From Candidatus Nucleicultrix amoebiphila FS5 (GTDB lineage Bacteria > Pseudomonadota > Alphaproteobacteria > Caedimonadales > Nucleicultricaceae): a stretch of 64,000 nt of DNA. The number at the start of each line of letters is the position of its first letter. Positions within the stretch are counted from its first letter, which is position 1. Of the stretch, positions 9,201 to 16,965 are shown one piece after another. The translations under genes and the position numbers were made by a program. Under the pieces are notes generated by a model that was not told where the DNA came from, did no database searches, and saw nothing but the letters and a program-made list of their open reading frames with translations. The stretch covers positions 992,001-1,056,000 of the forward strand of contig NZ_CP008743.1 in assembly GCF_002117145.1 (NCBI RefSeq), read 5' to 3'.

Positions 9201-11658
9201 CCCTCCTCCGGGAAACATACCTCTACCTCCACAGATGAGAGGACACGTGCCGCCACCTCCTAATAGGGCATCAACATCAGCCCCGAAAAAGACTTTTGGC
9301 AGAGGCACTGCGACTCAGAAAGTTGAAAGCACAAAGGCTGTACAGGTTGTCAAAAAAATTGATGATATGTCTCCCCAAGAATTATTGGCTCTTACGCAAG
9401 AGGAGATTAGTACATATCTAGCTGAAGAATCGATGCAAAATACAATTACAGAGATTACTTTAACTTTGGCAACAAAAGGTGTGCCCATTAAAACGAATGC
9501 TGTTCTAGAAGAAATTTTGAATTTCTATCTGGCTGCAAAAGCGATTAATAAAAAAGTGTCCGTAGAAATGGTTGCAGACGCTCTGGCCTCTGACTTAAAA
9601 AGCGGAATTTTTACAGCCCTAGCCGTAAAAGACAAAAAGGAGCTCGAAGAAATTGTTAAGACCTCCGTTCAAAAAGTATCAACAGCAATGGGGAAAGAAG
9701 AGTTCTTTCAATCAATTGCCTTGCTGATGGAGCCTTTTAAAGCGCTTTACCAAAAAGATCTTTTGACAGTTGTAAAAGGCATATCAGTGGCGGAAAACCG
9801 TCCTGTCTATAAGACTGAATCGCCAGCCAACTTTGAGGAGCTCAACAAAACTGATCAAAGCAAACTTGAGGATATTCAGCTTGAGACCAGAAGGAGTTAC
9901 CGCAATGTATGGGAGCATCTGGATCTTGTAAATATGAATTCTCGTGATATTAGCTGGTACATCAAAGCTTTGGTTGTCAAAGGATTTACAAAGGGTGGAA
10001 AAGATGCACTTTGTGAACGCATAAATTCTATTCTCTTGGTCCATATCGTTGATGAAAAGGAAAGATTAGCAGCACTTTCTCGAATCAAAGAAAATCTGTT
10101 GAGAGATCTTCCTGATGGAGCGGATTCTATGAGCATCAAAGCCTTAGAAAAAGGCTTTATGGACATGATTGAGATGGATGATACATTCGCAAATTATGGT
10201 CATTTTATGAATGCGATCCGCGATACTTTAGAAAATGTAGAAAGCCTTACAAGAAGCGCCATAAGTGATTTAGGAACCAATAGCGTATATTGTGCAAAGA
10301 TTGCCCATGAGATGGTTCTTGAATTTTTCGAAGCAGCACGTACAGGAAAGGTCATTGATCCTCTTAAATTCCGTGAGGAAACTGATCGCAAAATTATCGA
10401 AAAAGGATTTGATGATCTTTTGAAACATTGCTCCACTGTCAGTGGTGCAAGCAAATATGCTGATAGTTTTAAAATCATTGCTAAGTCCATCTTTGATCCC
10501 AATAGCTCTGTGTTCAAAGGTACGACCTATACGAAGGAAGAAATTGATCAACTCTATTTCCACGTAAAGCGTATGTTCTATGCACGTGCTCATGCATCAG
10601 GCGAACTCGTATTATTCAACATAAGCAACTTGGATGAATTCAATCGACAAATTCGCCCTTGGATTAATATTGCGATCAAGCAAACCATGGAAGGTCGAGA
10701 TCCTGTCGTTGAACTCAAAAAAGCTTATTCTGAAAACAGTGAGATTAACTACGATAAACTCGAACAAAAGATGTCTACATCTCTGTACGCGAGTTTCGTT
10801 GAGGCATTAGCTTATGAAGATGTCATCGATATGGCGACAAATCTTATGCCAAAGGGTCTTGCAGATCTTGTTGAGAGTTTCAAGCCGGATGAGTTGTTGG
10901 AAAAAGCTATATCAGCGTTACAATCAATTAAGGAAGATATCACTGAATTTCAGATCTCTTTAACGACGGATATTCGCTCAAAACTTCTGGCACGCTTTAA
11001 AGAGCGTACAACAGCCTTAGTTGATAAAATCTCCAGTGATGCTGCCATTAAGAAAGCTCTTGGTAGAGAAAAGTTTGACCTTTTGCCAGATTTCCGAGAA
11101 AAGCTGGGGGAACCTTTTGATCCTTCAACGCTAGGCAGTGATCGGGAAAGACTTGAGCTTTATAATTCATTGGTTCCTGAAACTGCGAGTGAAAAAAACT
11201 ACTCTTCGTTTGTTGGTGATCGTATACATCGTATTATTGATCTTGCAAAACAGGTCGATAATACATCGACATCCCTTGACTTTACTTTCTATGATTTCAT
11301 GCGTGAAATATACGGTTTAGGGTCCGCTAAGTTTAGCCTCATGTTAACAAACGAAGTAACCAAAGCAAAAGAAGGCGTTGATGTAACTTTGTCCCTTTTG
11401 CAAATTCCTGTGGTTGCGCGTTATATCTGGCAAAACCGTGAGATGGAAATTGCTGACTGTAAAGAAAAAGCCGCCAAAAAACTTCAAGAGGAAAAGAAGA
11501 AGGAAGAGATCGGCGAACGTATCTTTGGAATTCTGACCAGCCTTCTTCCTATGGTTGATTGGAGCAAAGAGCCTGAGACAGATGCTAGCGAAAAAGATGG
11601 TCTTACAAAGACCTCAAATTCAAGTCATCTGCAAGATAAACGTGAAGAAGTATTTTAA
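3238..11658 (+). CDS. giant exported repeat protein with coiled coil and formin-like proline tract
   Basis: A 2806-residue protein I do not recognise as a named family. Residues 1-23 look like a Sec signal peptide. Residues ~200-225 are Tyr-rich. From about 388 to 965 the sequence falls into roughly nine degenerate ~65-75-residue units, each with a 'tPYxxfFxxxxxxYxxxkf' core (EPYAGLF, TPYESSF, RPYAAFF, TPYAAV, TPFQHSL and so on); related copies recur near 1050-1160. About 1835-1965 is highly charged coiled coil with EERLRLEAERLRL-type heptads. Residues ~1977-2010 hold four PPPP/PLPP blocks separated by QMKG/GNI/QMRG, like a formin FH1 segment. Roughly 800 mostly helical residues follow. There is no autotransporter barrel. 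A role as secreted effector or surface protein acting on host cytoskeleton is only a hypothesis. The ribosome site is weak. Confidence 0.75.
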   Translation: MSKKFLFFTTSLISIISSAGLEATSTSAKSIIPASILLKQTHKPLTIIDLHKITEETKKKLVLLVLKELMIARAQEKERKVHRYNFSGEPTLNGRSARPLVDSFGNQIPTHSFDRQSTRSQEYVTSSEAENSKYRVLESHSENAESLSLKTLSQEGSTSSNNNYLDSDNQITSELSRNNSAMIDLQSHDQNVSTNEKATHIDYYYDEFTGGYYSNGHWYYSKETYNRILQDLDSEILLEELLGGDPKPLLKKRELIEAQAGVDQPVIERLRLHGRPMNVRPVDADQPAAVNNVVDLFARAKVGRNTPPPNKDETRPKIESSVKKFLENSGIILPKNSPLIDSITNVVQRLKALRPETPIQAIIEPLVAGLNTMFVDKSKHVTSDPEKFDVISTLIDKKLSKEFEPYAGLFQGKTALYFRKKLKETDTLEDSTLTDVVNEAIATVKGSSIPNPAQFETNFDDVAEFKAYLIKVLTPYESSFAELGGVKGYVTGKLETLKDLKDPSVNLVLDEVKEIVKGSTLTLLTPESTSPRDIYLEIIDTSLRPYAAFFVDKTPQEYFEGIEDLKSQDASEAYKAISNIIKGANFELPKPQDFNTIEQYIKAVAQSITPYAAVNPRLKDPLKFVTEKFAGIKKKDVEKISTVISSIQKILGSFRPLEPKVYNFKNEFIKRLAAQLTPFQHSLGVPNVFKFVQAKFQDIDLSKPAATILIQELESELKKFTAPDVTNFAKSQYLALVKLRLDTAESELNAFNSRGTKTPSKTLGDRVIEKLKSLDLNTPEAADAIKEGQLEIIKRKFLVDLKEYSDLTGLIPALAKKLRDHSVLFDKDPERYLRDKVKTLGIKADISKSEIELQILLDEIAEKIYAIPLSAKDQFNEKELFIDSLVDSVSRYPTILGGKTAREYLVDRFKGVDNIHTLNAQEVLLGIEKSVQQISYLPDPNAFEREEYLVKLREALLPYQEVFQYIPLPKEEAPKPKVEEPQLSFAEQLKARQRKATAQKEAAVENPLDSYIKHIFENIPDHKSPEAFRALSKMNENIRLIEGISASLNDGHNRYLNHGVIDKDVLIDDLAEKLHSLNGLFSDSSLKEALATRLTLQSAKKSSDIIDPIVDEIMTRVIGKSANDFVINLKTHFGAKAQKLINEQLYKDPKVFIDRFALILTNYPHFLGIAPVAKVHPDYNNHQEQLLKRAHELLEGEFQALDFQSIPFLQKIQEIENHVFESCLKTLFESKKAGLKTYLINTVLKRGEDSDLGFYLNALRSAIQQIEPIASGASVDLEGDKTLATKIFLSERSRFFQSLGQEETESAESSLKKAKKANAIKAFSALINRSLDVVVKDEEQEAPQGFSATSPDSTIRNYFLIQPFAKVRLATNMDAEIPEDLIARYKFSESEREEIKDFALSLLVSKSIQDPSFKLESTVDGKGKKILDPEHTLYTASLYLNLAIEQLYPEDVRRVHVPSKPVKQVSANVESYELLPLTTPLIKEDLNGVIEDMARKTQITLRSNAEKELEKKSLKAQKTGDKKLAAQVLLKSYILSTFDKPLSYFQALALQNSSNLRGLILGLVNKLDKNKTRYGCDLEEKREAITDAHFMRVNSFVTGLDAKLGKVLKKEKITLKEKAFEEILSVAGGSLEEKIKTLRVLSDKDLLELHNNILGPNDSDDIVESLTKVDMGVRDRMERILIQAFDRYQSIEDAKALSIPEEAIGIIQQLTGKDISLSDRLEELESYDDEKLINLYNSTIPVGTDKKAQVDNDLVRYLVTAVRYANAKEMKPEVNFEISDLFIYLMKNKGKSEHKIDIEFTKDSGSGSSKLSSQEMDDLDLNFVSALLWEKRAKVLQTKLDRERCERELARKTKRAQEQEIDSIRKILTTDIGKFTKSVSIEGEQENFLENLKQSEALRQRHLQRLKNLNSQKAQKLLEKADKKIKKEQKKLEEERLRLEAERLRLEEERLKLEEEERLKRASEIVVEETGNLEGSMPPPPQMKGTIPPPPGNIPLPPQMRGHVPPPPNRASTSAPKKTFGRGTATQKVESTKAVQVVKKIDDMSPQELLALTQEEISTYLAEESMQNTITEITLTLATKGVPIKTNAVLEEILNFYLAAKAINKKVSVEMVADALASDLKSGIFTALAVKDKKELEEIVKTSVQKVSTAMGKEEFFQSIALLMEPFKALYQKDLLTVVKGISVAENRPVYKTESPANFEELNKTDQSKLEDIQLETRRSYRNVWEHLDLVNMNSRDISWYIKALVVKGFTKGGKDALCERINSILLVHIVDEKERLAALSRIKENLLRDLPDGADSMSIKALEKGFMDMIEMDDTFANYGHFMNAIRDTLENVESLTRSAISDLGTNSVYCAKIAHEMVLEFFEAARTGKVIDPLKFREETDRKIIEKGFDDLLKHCSTVSGASKYADSFKIIAKSIFDPNSSVFKGTTYTKEEIDQLYFHVKRMFYARAHASGELVLFNISNLDEFNRQIRPWINIAIKQTMEGRDPVVELKKAYSENSEINYDKLEQKMSTSLYASFVEALAYEDVIDMATNLMPKGLADLVESFKPDELLEKAISALQSIKEDITEFQISLTTDIRSKLLARFKERTTALVDKISSDAAIKKALGREKFDLLPDFREKLGEPFDPSTLGSDRERLELYNSLVPETASEKNYSSFVGDRIHRIIDLAKQVDNTSTSLDFTFYDFMREIYGLGSAKFSLMLTNEVTKAKEGVDVTLSLLQIPVVARYIWQNREMEIADCKEKAAKKLQEEKKKEEIGERIFGILTSLLPMVDWSKEPETDASEKDGLTKTSNSSHLQDKREEVF

Positions 11659-11822
11659 TGTGCTGCTTTCAAGATTAAAGACAGGCACCAGAGAGTTTGA
11701 ATTGAATACTTAAACGTCATAGGTTGATTTTATGACAAATGTTCAAATTTAATCTTTGGTGTCTTATTTTATCGGATTTTTCAGTGATTTAACTTCTTCT
11801 TTCTTTTTTGTAGCCCTTTGCT

Positions 11823-11852
11823 TTGACTCGTGTTATTGTAAGGCGTTGTAAT
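11823..11852 (+). promoter_or_regulatory. candidate promoter of the cold-shock gene
   Basis: TTGACT (11823-11828) and TGTAAT (11847-11852) are spaced by 18 bases. Transcription would start about 25 bases before the ATG, leaving a short leader with an AAGGAACT ribosome site and no long structured cspA-type 5' UTR. The 160 bases upstream of this show nothing recognisable. Confidence 0.5.
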
Positions 11853-11884
11853 TTGTTAAACTTTTTCTTTAAGGAACTCTACTA

Positions 11885-12091
11885 ATGGCTACCGGTACTG
11901 TTAAATGGTTCAACCCAACCAAGCGCTTTGGATTTATTCAACCTGATGATGGATCAAAAGATGCGTTTGTACACATTTCTGCTGTTGAAAAGGCAGGTCT
12001 TCGTACATTACAAGAAGGTCAAAAAGTTGAATACACTCTAAAAGACGAGAATGGTAAGACAGCAGCAACTGATCTAAAACTAATCGACTAA
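11885..12091 (+). CDS. cspA: cold-shock domain RNA-binding protein
   Basis: 68 residues, a single cold-shock domain. The nucleic-acid binding motifs are plain: KRFGFIQP (RNP1, with Arg where Gly is usual in KGFGFI) and DAFVHISA (RNP2), with the usual TGTVKWFN start. It acts as a single-stranded RNA/DNA chaperone in the cytosol. A good ribosome site (AAGGAA) precedes the ATG. A symmetrical hairpin terminator follows 75 bases after the stop. Paralogue number cannot be judged, so cspA is used as the family name. Confidence 0.92.
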   Translation: MATGTVKWFNPTKRFGFIQPDDGSKDAFVHISAVEKAGLRTLQEGQKVEYTLKDENGKTAATDLKLID

Positions 12092-12165
12092 GAGATTCAT
12101 ACCTATTTTCTAAAATTTTGAATATGAGCCTAGGACTTAATCCAGGAACTAATTTAAAATAACCT

Positions 12166-12191
12166 AAAACCCCTCTAAAGAGGGGTTTTTT
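12166..12191 (+). terminator. bidirectional intrinsic terminator
   Basis: Stem CCCCTC / GAGGGG with loop TAAA, flanked by AAAA on the left and TTTTTT on the right. It works as a Rho-independent terminator for the cold-shock gene on the plus strand and, by symmetry, for the minus-strand gene that ends at 12198. Confidence 0.85.
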
Positions 12192-12197
12192 ATAGGA

Positions 12198-12797
12198 TTA
12201 AAAAAACTTTTTCCGCTTCCAGGGACGTTGTGTTTTTGCTTTGCGCCATTCATAAAGCAAGCTCCCTCCAATCGTAAGAGCCAAAAGACCATACTGCACA
12301 ACTTCTGGAGAATAATAATAAGCCCAACGTGCCGCTTCTCTTGCTGGCATCTCATATCCCGTCACACTTTCAAAACATGACAGTGTTGCAAACACACTAT
12401 TTGAAAGATCAATACTCACAAAGTCACCTATCGTCTCTGAGAGATACGGAAGACCCAAAACCGTTGCTGTCGACCATAAGGCTCCTTTCGTCACCTCCCA
12501 CCAAGTTGCTTCATACCTTTGGTGAATCCGACCAAAGGGATGTACATGACGACTTACTTGAGCGATCGGTTCTGAAATTAAAAAGCTTAATCCTATGCGA
12601 CCAGCAACATTTGTGATGGTCGATGTGCGGGGCAGAACATGATCAACAATTGTATAAGAAATTTGACTCACAACCGCACGACGATTCAGAGAGACACTTT
12701 CAGTCACTCGGTCTTCAGTGAAGCTTGCTATCGTTGACGAATAAAATAAACCATAGACAAAGAATCCCAAAAAAAGCCTTTGGAAAATTTTATCCAT
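12198..12797 (-). CDS. membrane-anchored protein of unknown function
   Basis: 199 residues from the ATG at 12797. The longer reading frame to 12848 begins with TTG inside the stress-protein gene and has no clear ribosome site, so I reject that start. Residues ~5-22 are a signal or anchor segment, and a second hydrophobic stretch lies near the C-terminus (YGLLALTIGGSLLYEW) followed by a basic tail (WRKAKTQRPWKRKKFF), suggesting a protein held in the inner membrane with a cytosolic tail. No family motif recognised. The gene begins 14 bases after the universal stress protein gene and is probably cotranscribed with it. Confidence 0.55.
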   Translation of the reverse strand: MDKIFQRLFLGFFVYGLFYSSTIASFTEDRVTESVSLNRRAVVSQISYTIVDHVLPRTSTITNVAGRIGLSFLISEPIAQVSRHVHPFGRIHQRYEATWWEVTKGALWSTATVLGLPYLSETIGDFVSIDLSNSVFATLSCFESVTGYEMPAREAARWAYYYSPEVVQYGLLALTIGGSLLYEWRKAKTQRPWKRKKFF

Positions 12798-12810
12798 CCC
12801 AAGTTTTATT

Positions 12811-13641
12811 TTAGTGATGGATGAATAAGGGAATCGGACAACGTTCAATCAAGTCAAGCGTACTTGAGCCAAAGAGAACCTCGCGAATCGTTGGATGACT
12901 AAAGGCGCCCATCACAATAGTCCCCGATTTGAATTCATCGATTTTCTCTAAAATAATCTCGGCGGGTGATCGTCCATCATCAATGGCATGAACAGTACTT
13001 TTTAGCCCATGTTTTAGACAAATGTCATAGGCAGCCTGCGCAATTTCAGTGGCTTTTTCAACTTTTTTATGGATTGTCACAATATCAACAGCTTTCCCTA
13101 AACCGAGCCCCAAAAGAAGAAACATATGCAAAGAACGGGCTGCTTGTAGACTCCCATCATAAGCAACCAAGATACGATCTCCTTTAGATGCATGCTCAGG
13201 AACAACCAACAAAGGTCGTGGATTATCACGCGCTACCTGTTTAACAGTTAAGTCATTAGCCTTTTCTAACTCAAAGTGAAATTCAGTTGTTTGACCAATA
13301 ACAATCAAATCATGTCGATGGGATAGATCTTCAATGATTCGAGCGGGAGATCCTTTTTCCTCAACGTAACGAAAGGCTACTTCAGCATCGCTACATTTTT
13401 TTGCAAATTTTTTAAGAGCCTCTGATACATGCCTATGTTCTACTTCAATTTCTTCTGCTCCATAGACAGAATAAGCAGTGCCCACAAAGGGTTCTGGGAG
13501 AGGCTCCACGATCCAAGTAATATCAAGAACGCCTATGCCAGTAATCTGGGCCTTCTTCTCTTTAGCAATCTTAACGGCAAGATTTTGCGCTGCCACTCCC
13601 GCATTTGAACCGTCAACGACGAGCATAATTGATTTCAGCAC
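12811..13641 (-). CDS. tandem-domain universal stress protein
   Basis: 276 residues with two Usp domains (about 1-140 and 155-276). Each begins with the family's strand (IMLVVDGS, ILVAYDGS). The second carries an ATP-binding type glycine motif (VMGAFSHPTIREVLFGSST), whereas the first has the divergent IVIGQTTEF. Family members bind ATP/AMP and help cells survive stress; the partner is unknown. The start is a GTG with a strong GGAGG ribosome site five bases upstream; the ATG two bases earlier is in a different frame and stops after two codons. Confidence 0.88.
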   Translation of the reverse strand: MLKSIMLVVDGSNAGVAAQNLAVKIAKEKKAQITGIGVLDITWIVEPLPEPFVGTAYSVYGAEEIEVEHRHVSEALKKFAKKCSDAEVAFRYVEEKGSPARIIEDLSHRHDLIVIGQTTEFHFELEKANDLTVKQVARDNPRPLLVVPEHASKGDRILVAYDGSLQAARSLHMFLLLGLGLGKAVDIVTIHKKVEKATEIAQAAYDICLKHGLKSTVHAIDDGRSPAEIILEKIDEFKSGTIVMGAFSHPTIREVLFGSSTLDLIERCPIPLFIHH

Positions 13642-13729
13642 ATTAACCTCCGTTACAATTTTTTTTGATCTCTTAGGATAAATTATAGAGAATCTTTATC
13701 TATCGTCAAAGAGATGATTTTAAAATGTC

Positions 13730-14632
13730 TTAATTATTAGGAGAAAATGGCTTTTTTATATAGTTCCTAAGTTTTAAAATCTTTTCAACTCCCAACAAAT
13801 GAATAGGAAAATTCATGTAAAGTGGAATCTTTGTTGGATTATCTAATTCTAAATTAATCTCTACGAGAGAGTCTTTAGCCTCCTCAACCTGATCTTCTCG
13901 CAGAAAAGCAATCCCCATATTTTCGCGCAGAGCACAAAGAATACCCTCAGCAGAACTCATAATCATAGGAGGATAATGAGATTTCATAGACTTTTTTTGT
14001 CTCTTTAAAAGACCTCCCTCATAGTCATCATTAACACGGGATAGATTCGCTGAATTGCTAATCAACCGATGATCCTTCAGATCATGAATTGATTGCGGTG
14101 TTCCGTGTTCAGCAAGGTACTCTTTTGAAGAAAACAATTTGACTTCAAAGCTGCGAATATAACTTTGCAAACATTGGTAAGGCGCTTGTTCTTGAGGTCC
14201 TATCAAAACGTCGAATCGATTGCTATCGAATGGTTCATCGTCTTCAATGATATTAATGTTCACCTCAGGATAATCACGCATAAAAGGCTCCAAGGTTTTT
14301 ATGAGCCATGGACTTGTCCAGGTTTTCGCGACCATGATATCGAGCGATCCACATAAATCATAATTTTTGTTCGTTAAAAAATGACGTAAGCGCTCTCCTT
14401 CTTGAAAAGTTTTGTGAGCAAAACGATAGAGTTCGTTCCCTTGTTTCGTAAGCAAAACGCCTCGTCGTTTACGTTCAAAAAGCCTTGTATTAAATGTCCT
14501 CTCTAAATCGATAATTTGACGGCTTAAACTTGATTGATTAACGCGCATTGATTGGGCAGCATGAGTAAAACTCCCAGCTTGAGCCACACGGTAAAAAATA
14601 TTAATTTTATTCCAGTCCATGGATCTATTCAT
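13730..14632 (-). CDS. LysR-family transcriptional regulator
   Basis: 300 residues. The N-terminal winged helix-turn-helix is evident (WNKINIFYRVAQAGSFTHAAQ, then VNQSSLSRQIIDLE), followed by a substrate-binding effector domain with the family pattern (LDIMVAKTWTSPWLI onward). The ATG at 14632 is preceded by GGGGGGAT and is chosen over the longer frame reaching 14701. It lies 65 bases after the cckA gene on the same strand. No operator was identified and the effector is unknown. Confidence 0.85.
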   Translation of the reverse strand: MNRSMDWNKINIFYRVAQAGSFTHAAQSMRVNQSSLSRQIIDLERTFNTRLFERKRRGVLLTKQGNELYRFAHKTFQEGERLRHFLTNKNYDLCGSLDIMVAKTWTSPWLIKTLEPFMRDYPEVNINIIEDDEPFDSNRFDVLIGPQEQAPYQCLQSYIRSFEVKLFSSKEYLAEHGTPQSIHDLKDHRLISNSANLSRVNDDYEGGLLKRQKKSMKSHYPPMIMSSAEGILCALRENMGIAFLREDQVEEAKDSLVEINLELDNPTKIPLYMNFPIHLLGVEKILKLRNYIKKPFSPNN

Positions 14633-14697
14633 GGATCCCCCCCAGCGCTGATCATAGAAATCCTGAGGGATATTTGTCAACAAAAATGTTACATTAA

Positions 14698-16860
14698 TCA
14701 AGAAGGACTGTCAGAAGCCGCTTTCTTTAAGAGTTTTCCCCTGTCTTCAGAATCATCATCTTTCAATTCCATAACTTCTTTCACCTTCTTAGCAAGATCT
14801 TTTAGGTTAAAAGGTTTTGCAAGAAAATGAATATCCCCTTCTTGACGCAGTTTTTTACGGAAAGAGTCTTCTGCATAGCCTGAAATAAAAATGATTTTAA
14901 GGTTAGGATAAAGAGAGAGGGCCTTGTTAGCCAACGTAGGACCATCCATATTAGGCATGACAATATCAGTGATCATCAAATCGATATTAAGAGATTTACT
15001 CTTTTTATGTTCCTGAAGAATACTCAGGCCTTCCTCTCCTGTACTCGCTTCGATAATTTCATACCCTTTATCGCGAAGAGCGCGCGAAGAAAAGAGCCTG
15101 ACCGCATCTTCATCTTCTACCAATAAAATTGTTCCTGCGCCCGTTAGATCACGATGAAACTGGGTGGGAAGCTCAGGATCCATATTCGTTGATGTTACTT
15201 TCTCAACTGTCTCACTATAACGAGGCAAGTAAATTGTAAATTTTGTACCTTTTCCTGGTTCTGATTCTGCAAAAATATACCCATCTGTTTGTTTAATAAT
15301 ACCGTAAACAGTTGAGAGACCAAGACCTGTTCCTGATCCCATTTCCTTTGTGGAAAAGAACGGATCAAAAACTTTATTAACATGTTCTGGGCTTATTCCA
15401 TCACCATTATCAATGACTTCCACGACCACATAATCCCCTTTGGGAATTACTTCATGTCCCGATTGCAGAGGATGGTCCAAATGCTTATTGCTTGTGCAAA
15501 CGGCAATTTCACCATTTTCTTTGATAGCATCGCGGGCATTAACAATAAGATTGATGATCACTCTTTCAAATTGTCCCTGATCCACTCTCACAAGACCAAG
15601 ATCTCGTCCATGAACAATTCTAAGGCTAATGGATACTCCAATAAGACGCTGCAATAAGACAGAAAGGTTTGAGAGTGTATCAGAAATGTCCAAAACCTTT
15701 GGTTGTAAGGCTTGTTGACGAGAAAATGCTAAGAGTTGACGCACAAGGTTTGCTGCACGATTAGCATTTTGCTTAATCTGCATAATATCCGTAAAGGATT
15801 GATCTCCCGGAAAGTGCCGCGAAAGCAGTAGATCACAAAAACCTATCATCGCTGTCAAAAGGTTATTGAAGTCATGGGCAATGCCGCCTGCTAACTGCCC
15901 TAAGGCTTGTAGCTTTTGAGACTGCATCAATTGAAGTTGTAATTGTTTTTGCTCATAATTATCAAAAAACTGAATAAACAAACCCTTTGTGGGCAGAGAT
16001 GCTTGCTTAATTAAGCTCGCATAAATAATCGCTGACGCTTCTTCTTCCCATGAAAATTGAACTTCTAAATGGGCATGCTCAGCAGTTTCGTCAATGACTT
16101 TGGTAAGGACTTGATTAAAAGATATCTGCTTTTCTTGAGGTAACAGCGAAGCCAAGGGCGTCTCAATCTGTAACGGTTGGGCCTTTAAAAAACTTTCCTT
16201 AAAAATTCTATTGTATCCCTTCACCAACAACTTATCGTCGACGATGACCAAGCCTGCAGGGCCATAATCCAATATGTCTTCTACATTCAAGCGATCAATA
16301 AATTCATTTCCTTTCAGGAAAGAGTCATTGGTTCTCTCTGGCAATAAATTTTCAATTCGCCAAAAGAAAACATTTTCTCCTAAGAATTCATAGAGAGAGA
16401 ACTGTAAATATCGCGTTTTGAATCTTAAGTTATACGTTAGCTTATTTTTATCCTTTCCAGCATTCACCAAAAGGGTTTTATAGTTTTTGAGAGAATCCTC
16501 CCCATCAATGTTGTCTTCAAACGTCGAAATCCCTTTGGCCAAAATATCAGGAAACAACTTCTGAACAGCCTGACTTGCAAAGATCACGTTGTGATATTTA
16601 TCCGTCAAAAGATAAATTCTGTTTGGATCTCCAAAGCCCTCAATAATATTTCTATAATGCTTACCCCGATAGGAAGGTCTATGAAAATAAAGATGGACAA
16701 GCCCCGTAAACAGAAGCAACGACACAGTCACTAAACAGAGAAAAAGAGTCAGAGACGTTTTTGGAAAAAAGTAGACAATAACGCCGCCTGTAAGAGCCAC
16801 GACCAAAGCACTATACAGAGTTGGTAGAATCACTCGGTTCAATAAGACCTGATTATTCAT
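14698..16860 (-). CDS. cckA: CckA-type hybrid histidine kinase
   Basis: 720 residues. Two adjacent membrane helices (~12-55) are followed by PAS-like regions (~65-300), the dimerisation/phosphoacceptor domain with GGIAHDFNNLLTAM (His near 329), an ATPase domain (NLIVNARDAI, DNGDGIS, GSGTGLGLSTVYGI) and a C-terminal receiver domain (LLVEDEDAVR, acceptor Asp in MITDIVMPNMDG near 631, then the Lys in FLAKPF). This architecture is that of CckA, which in alphaproteobacteria feeds phosphate through ChpT to the master regulator CtrA and controls the cell cycle. ChpT and CtrA are not in the window. The gene diverges from the dehydrogenase gene. Confidence 0.9.
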   Translation of the reverse strand: MNNQVLLNRVILPTLYSALVVALTGGVIVYFFPKTSLTLFLCLVTVSLLLFTGLVHLYFHRPSYRGKHYRNIIEGFGDPNRIYLLTDKYHNVIFASQAVQKLFPDILAKGISTFEDNIDGEDSLKNYKTLLVNAGKDKNKLTYNLRFKTRYLQFSLYEFLGENVFFWRIENLLPERTNDSFLKGNEFIDRLNVEDILDYGPAGLVIVDDKLLVKGYNRIFKESFLKAQPLQIETPLASLLPQEKQISFNQVLTKVIDETAEHAHLEVQFSWEEEASAIIYASLIKQASLPTKGLFIQFFDNYEQKQLQLQLMQSQKLQALGQLAGGIAHDFNNLLTAMIGFCDLLLSRHFPGDQSFTDIMQIKQNANRAANLVRQLLAFSRQQALQPKVLDISDTLSNLSVLLQRLIGVSISLRIVHGRDLGLVRVDQGQFERVIINLIVNARDAIKENGEIAVCTSNKHLDHPLQSGHEVIPKGDYVVVEVIDNGDGISPEHVNKVFDPFFSTKEMGSGTGLGLSTVYGIIKQTDGYIFAESEPGKGTKFTIYLPRYSETVEKVTSTNMDPELPTQFHRDLTGAGTILLVEDEDAVRLFSSRALRDKGYEIIEASTGEEGLSILQEHKKSKSLNIDLMITDIVMPNMDGPTLANKALSLYPNLKIIFISGYAEDSFRKKLRQEGDIHFLAKPFNLKDLAKKVKEVMELKDDDSEDRGKLLKKAASDSPS

Positions 16861-16965
16861 TTTCTCCCCAATATCTCAAGAGATATTATTTTATTCTTAT
16901 ATCTGATAATAGATACATACTTGCTTATAAAAGCTGAGTAAATATTTAGTAAACAAAGGTAAACG

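Noticed and set aside
9166-9265. CCTCCACCTCC repeats as a possible DNA minisatellite
   Set aside because: The periodicity is explained by the coded PPPP blocks and is in frame with the giant protein.
8970-9308. 112-codon minus-strand ORF rich in Gly and Ser
   Set aside because: It is the antisense of the coiled-coil and proline tract of the giant protein; low-complexity shadow.
11659-11884. long cspA-type thermosensing 5' UTR
   Set aside because: A promoter-like TTGACT-18-TGTAAT lies only about 30 bases before the gene, and no stable structure was seen further upstream.
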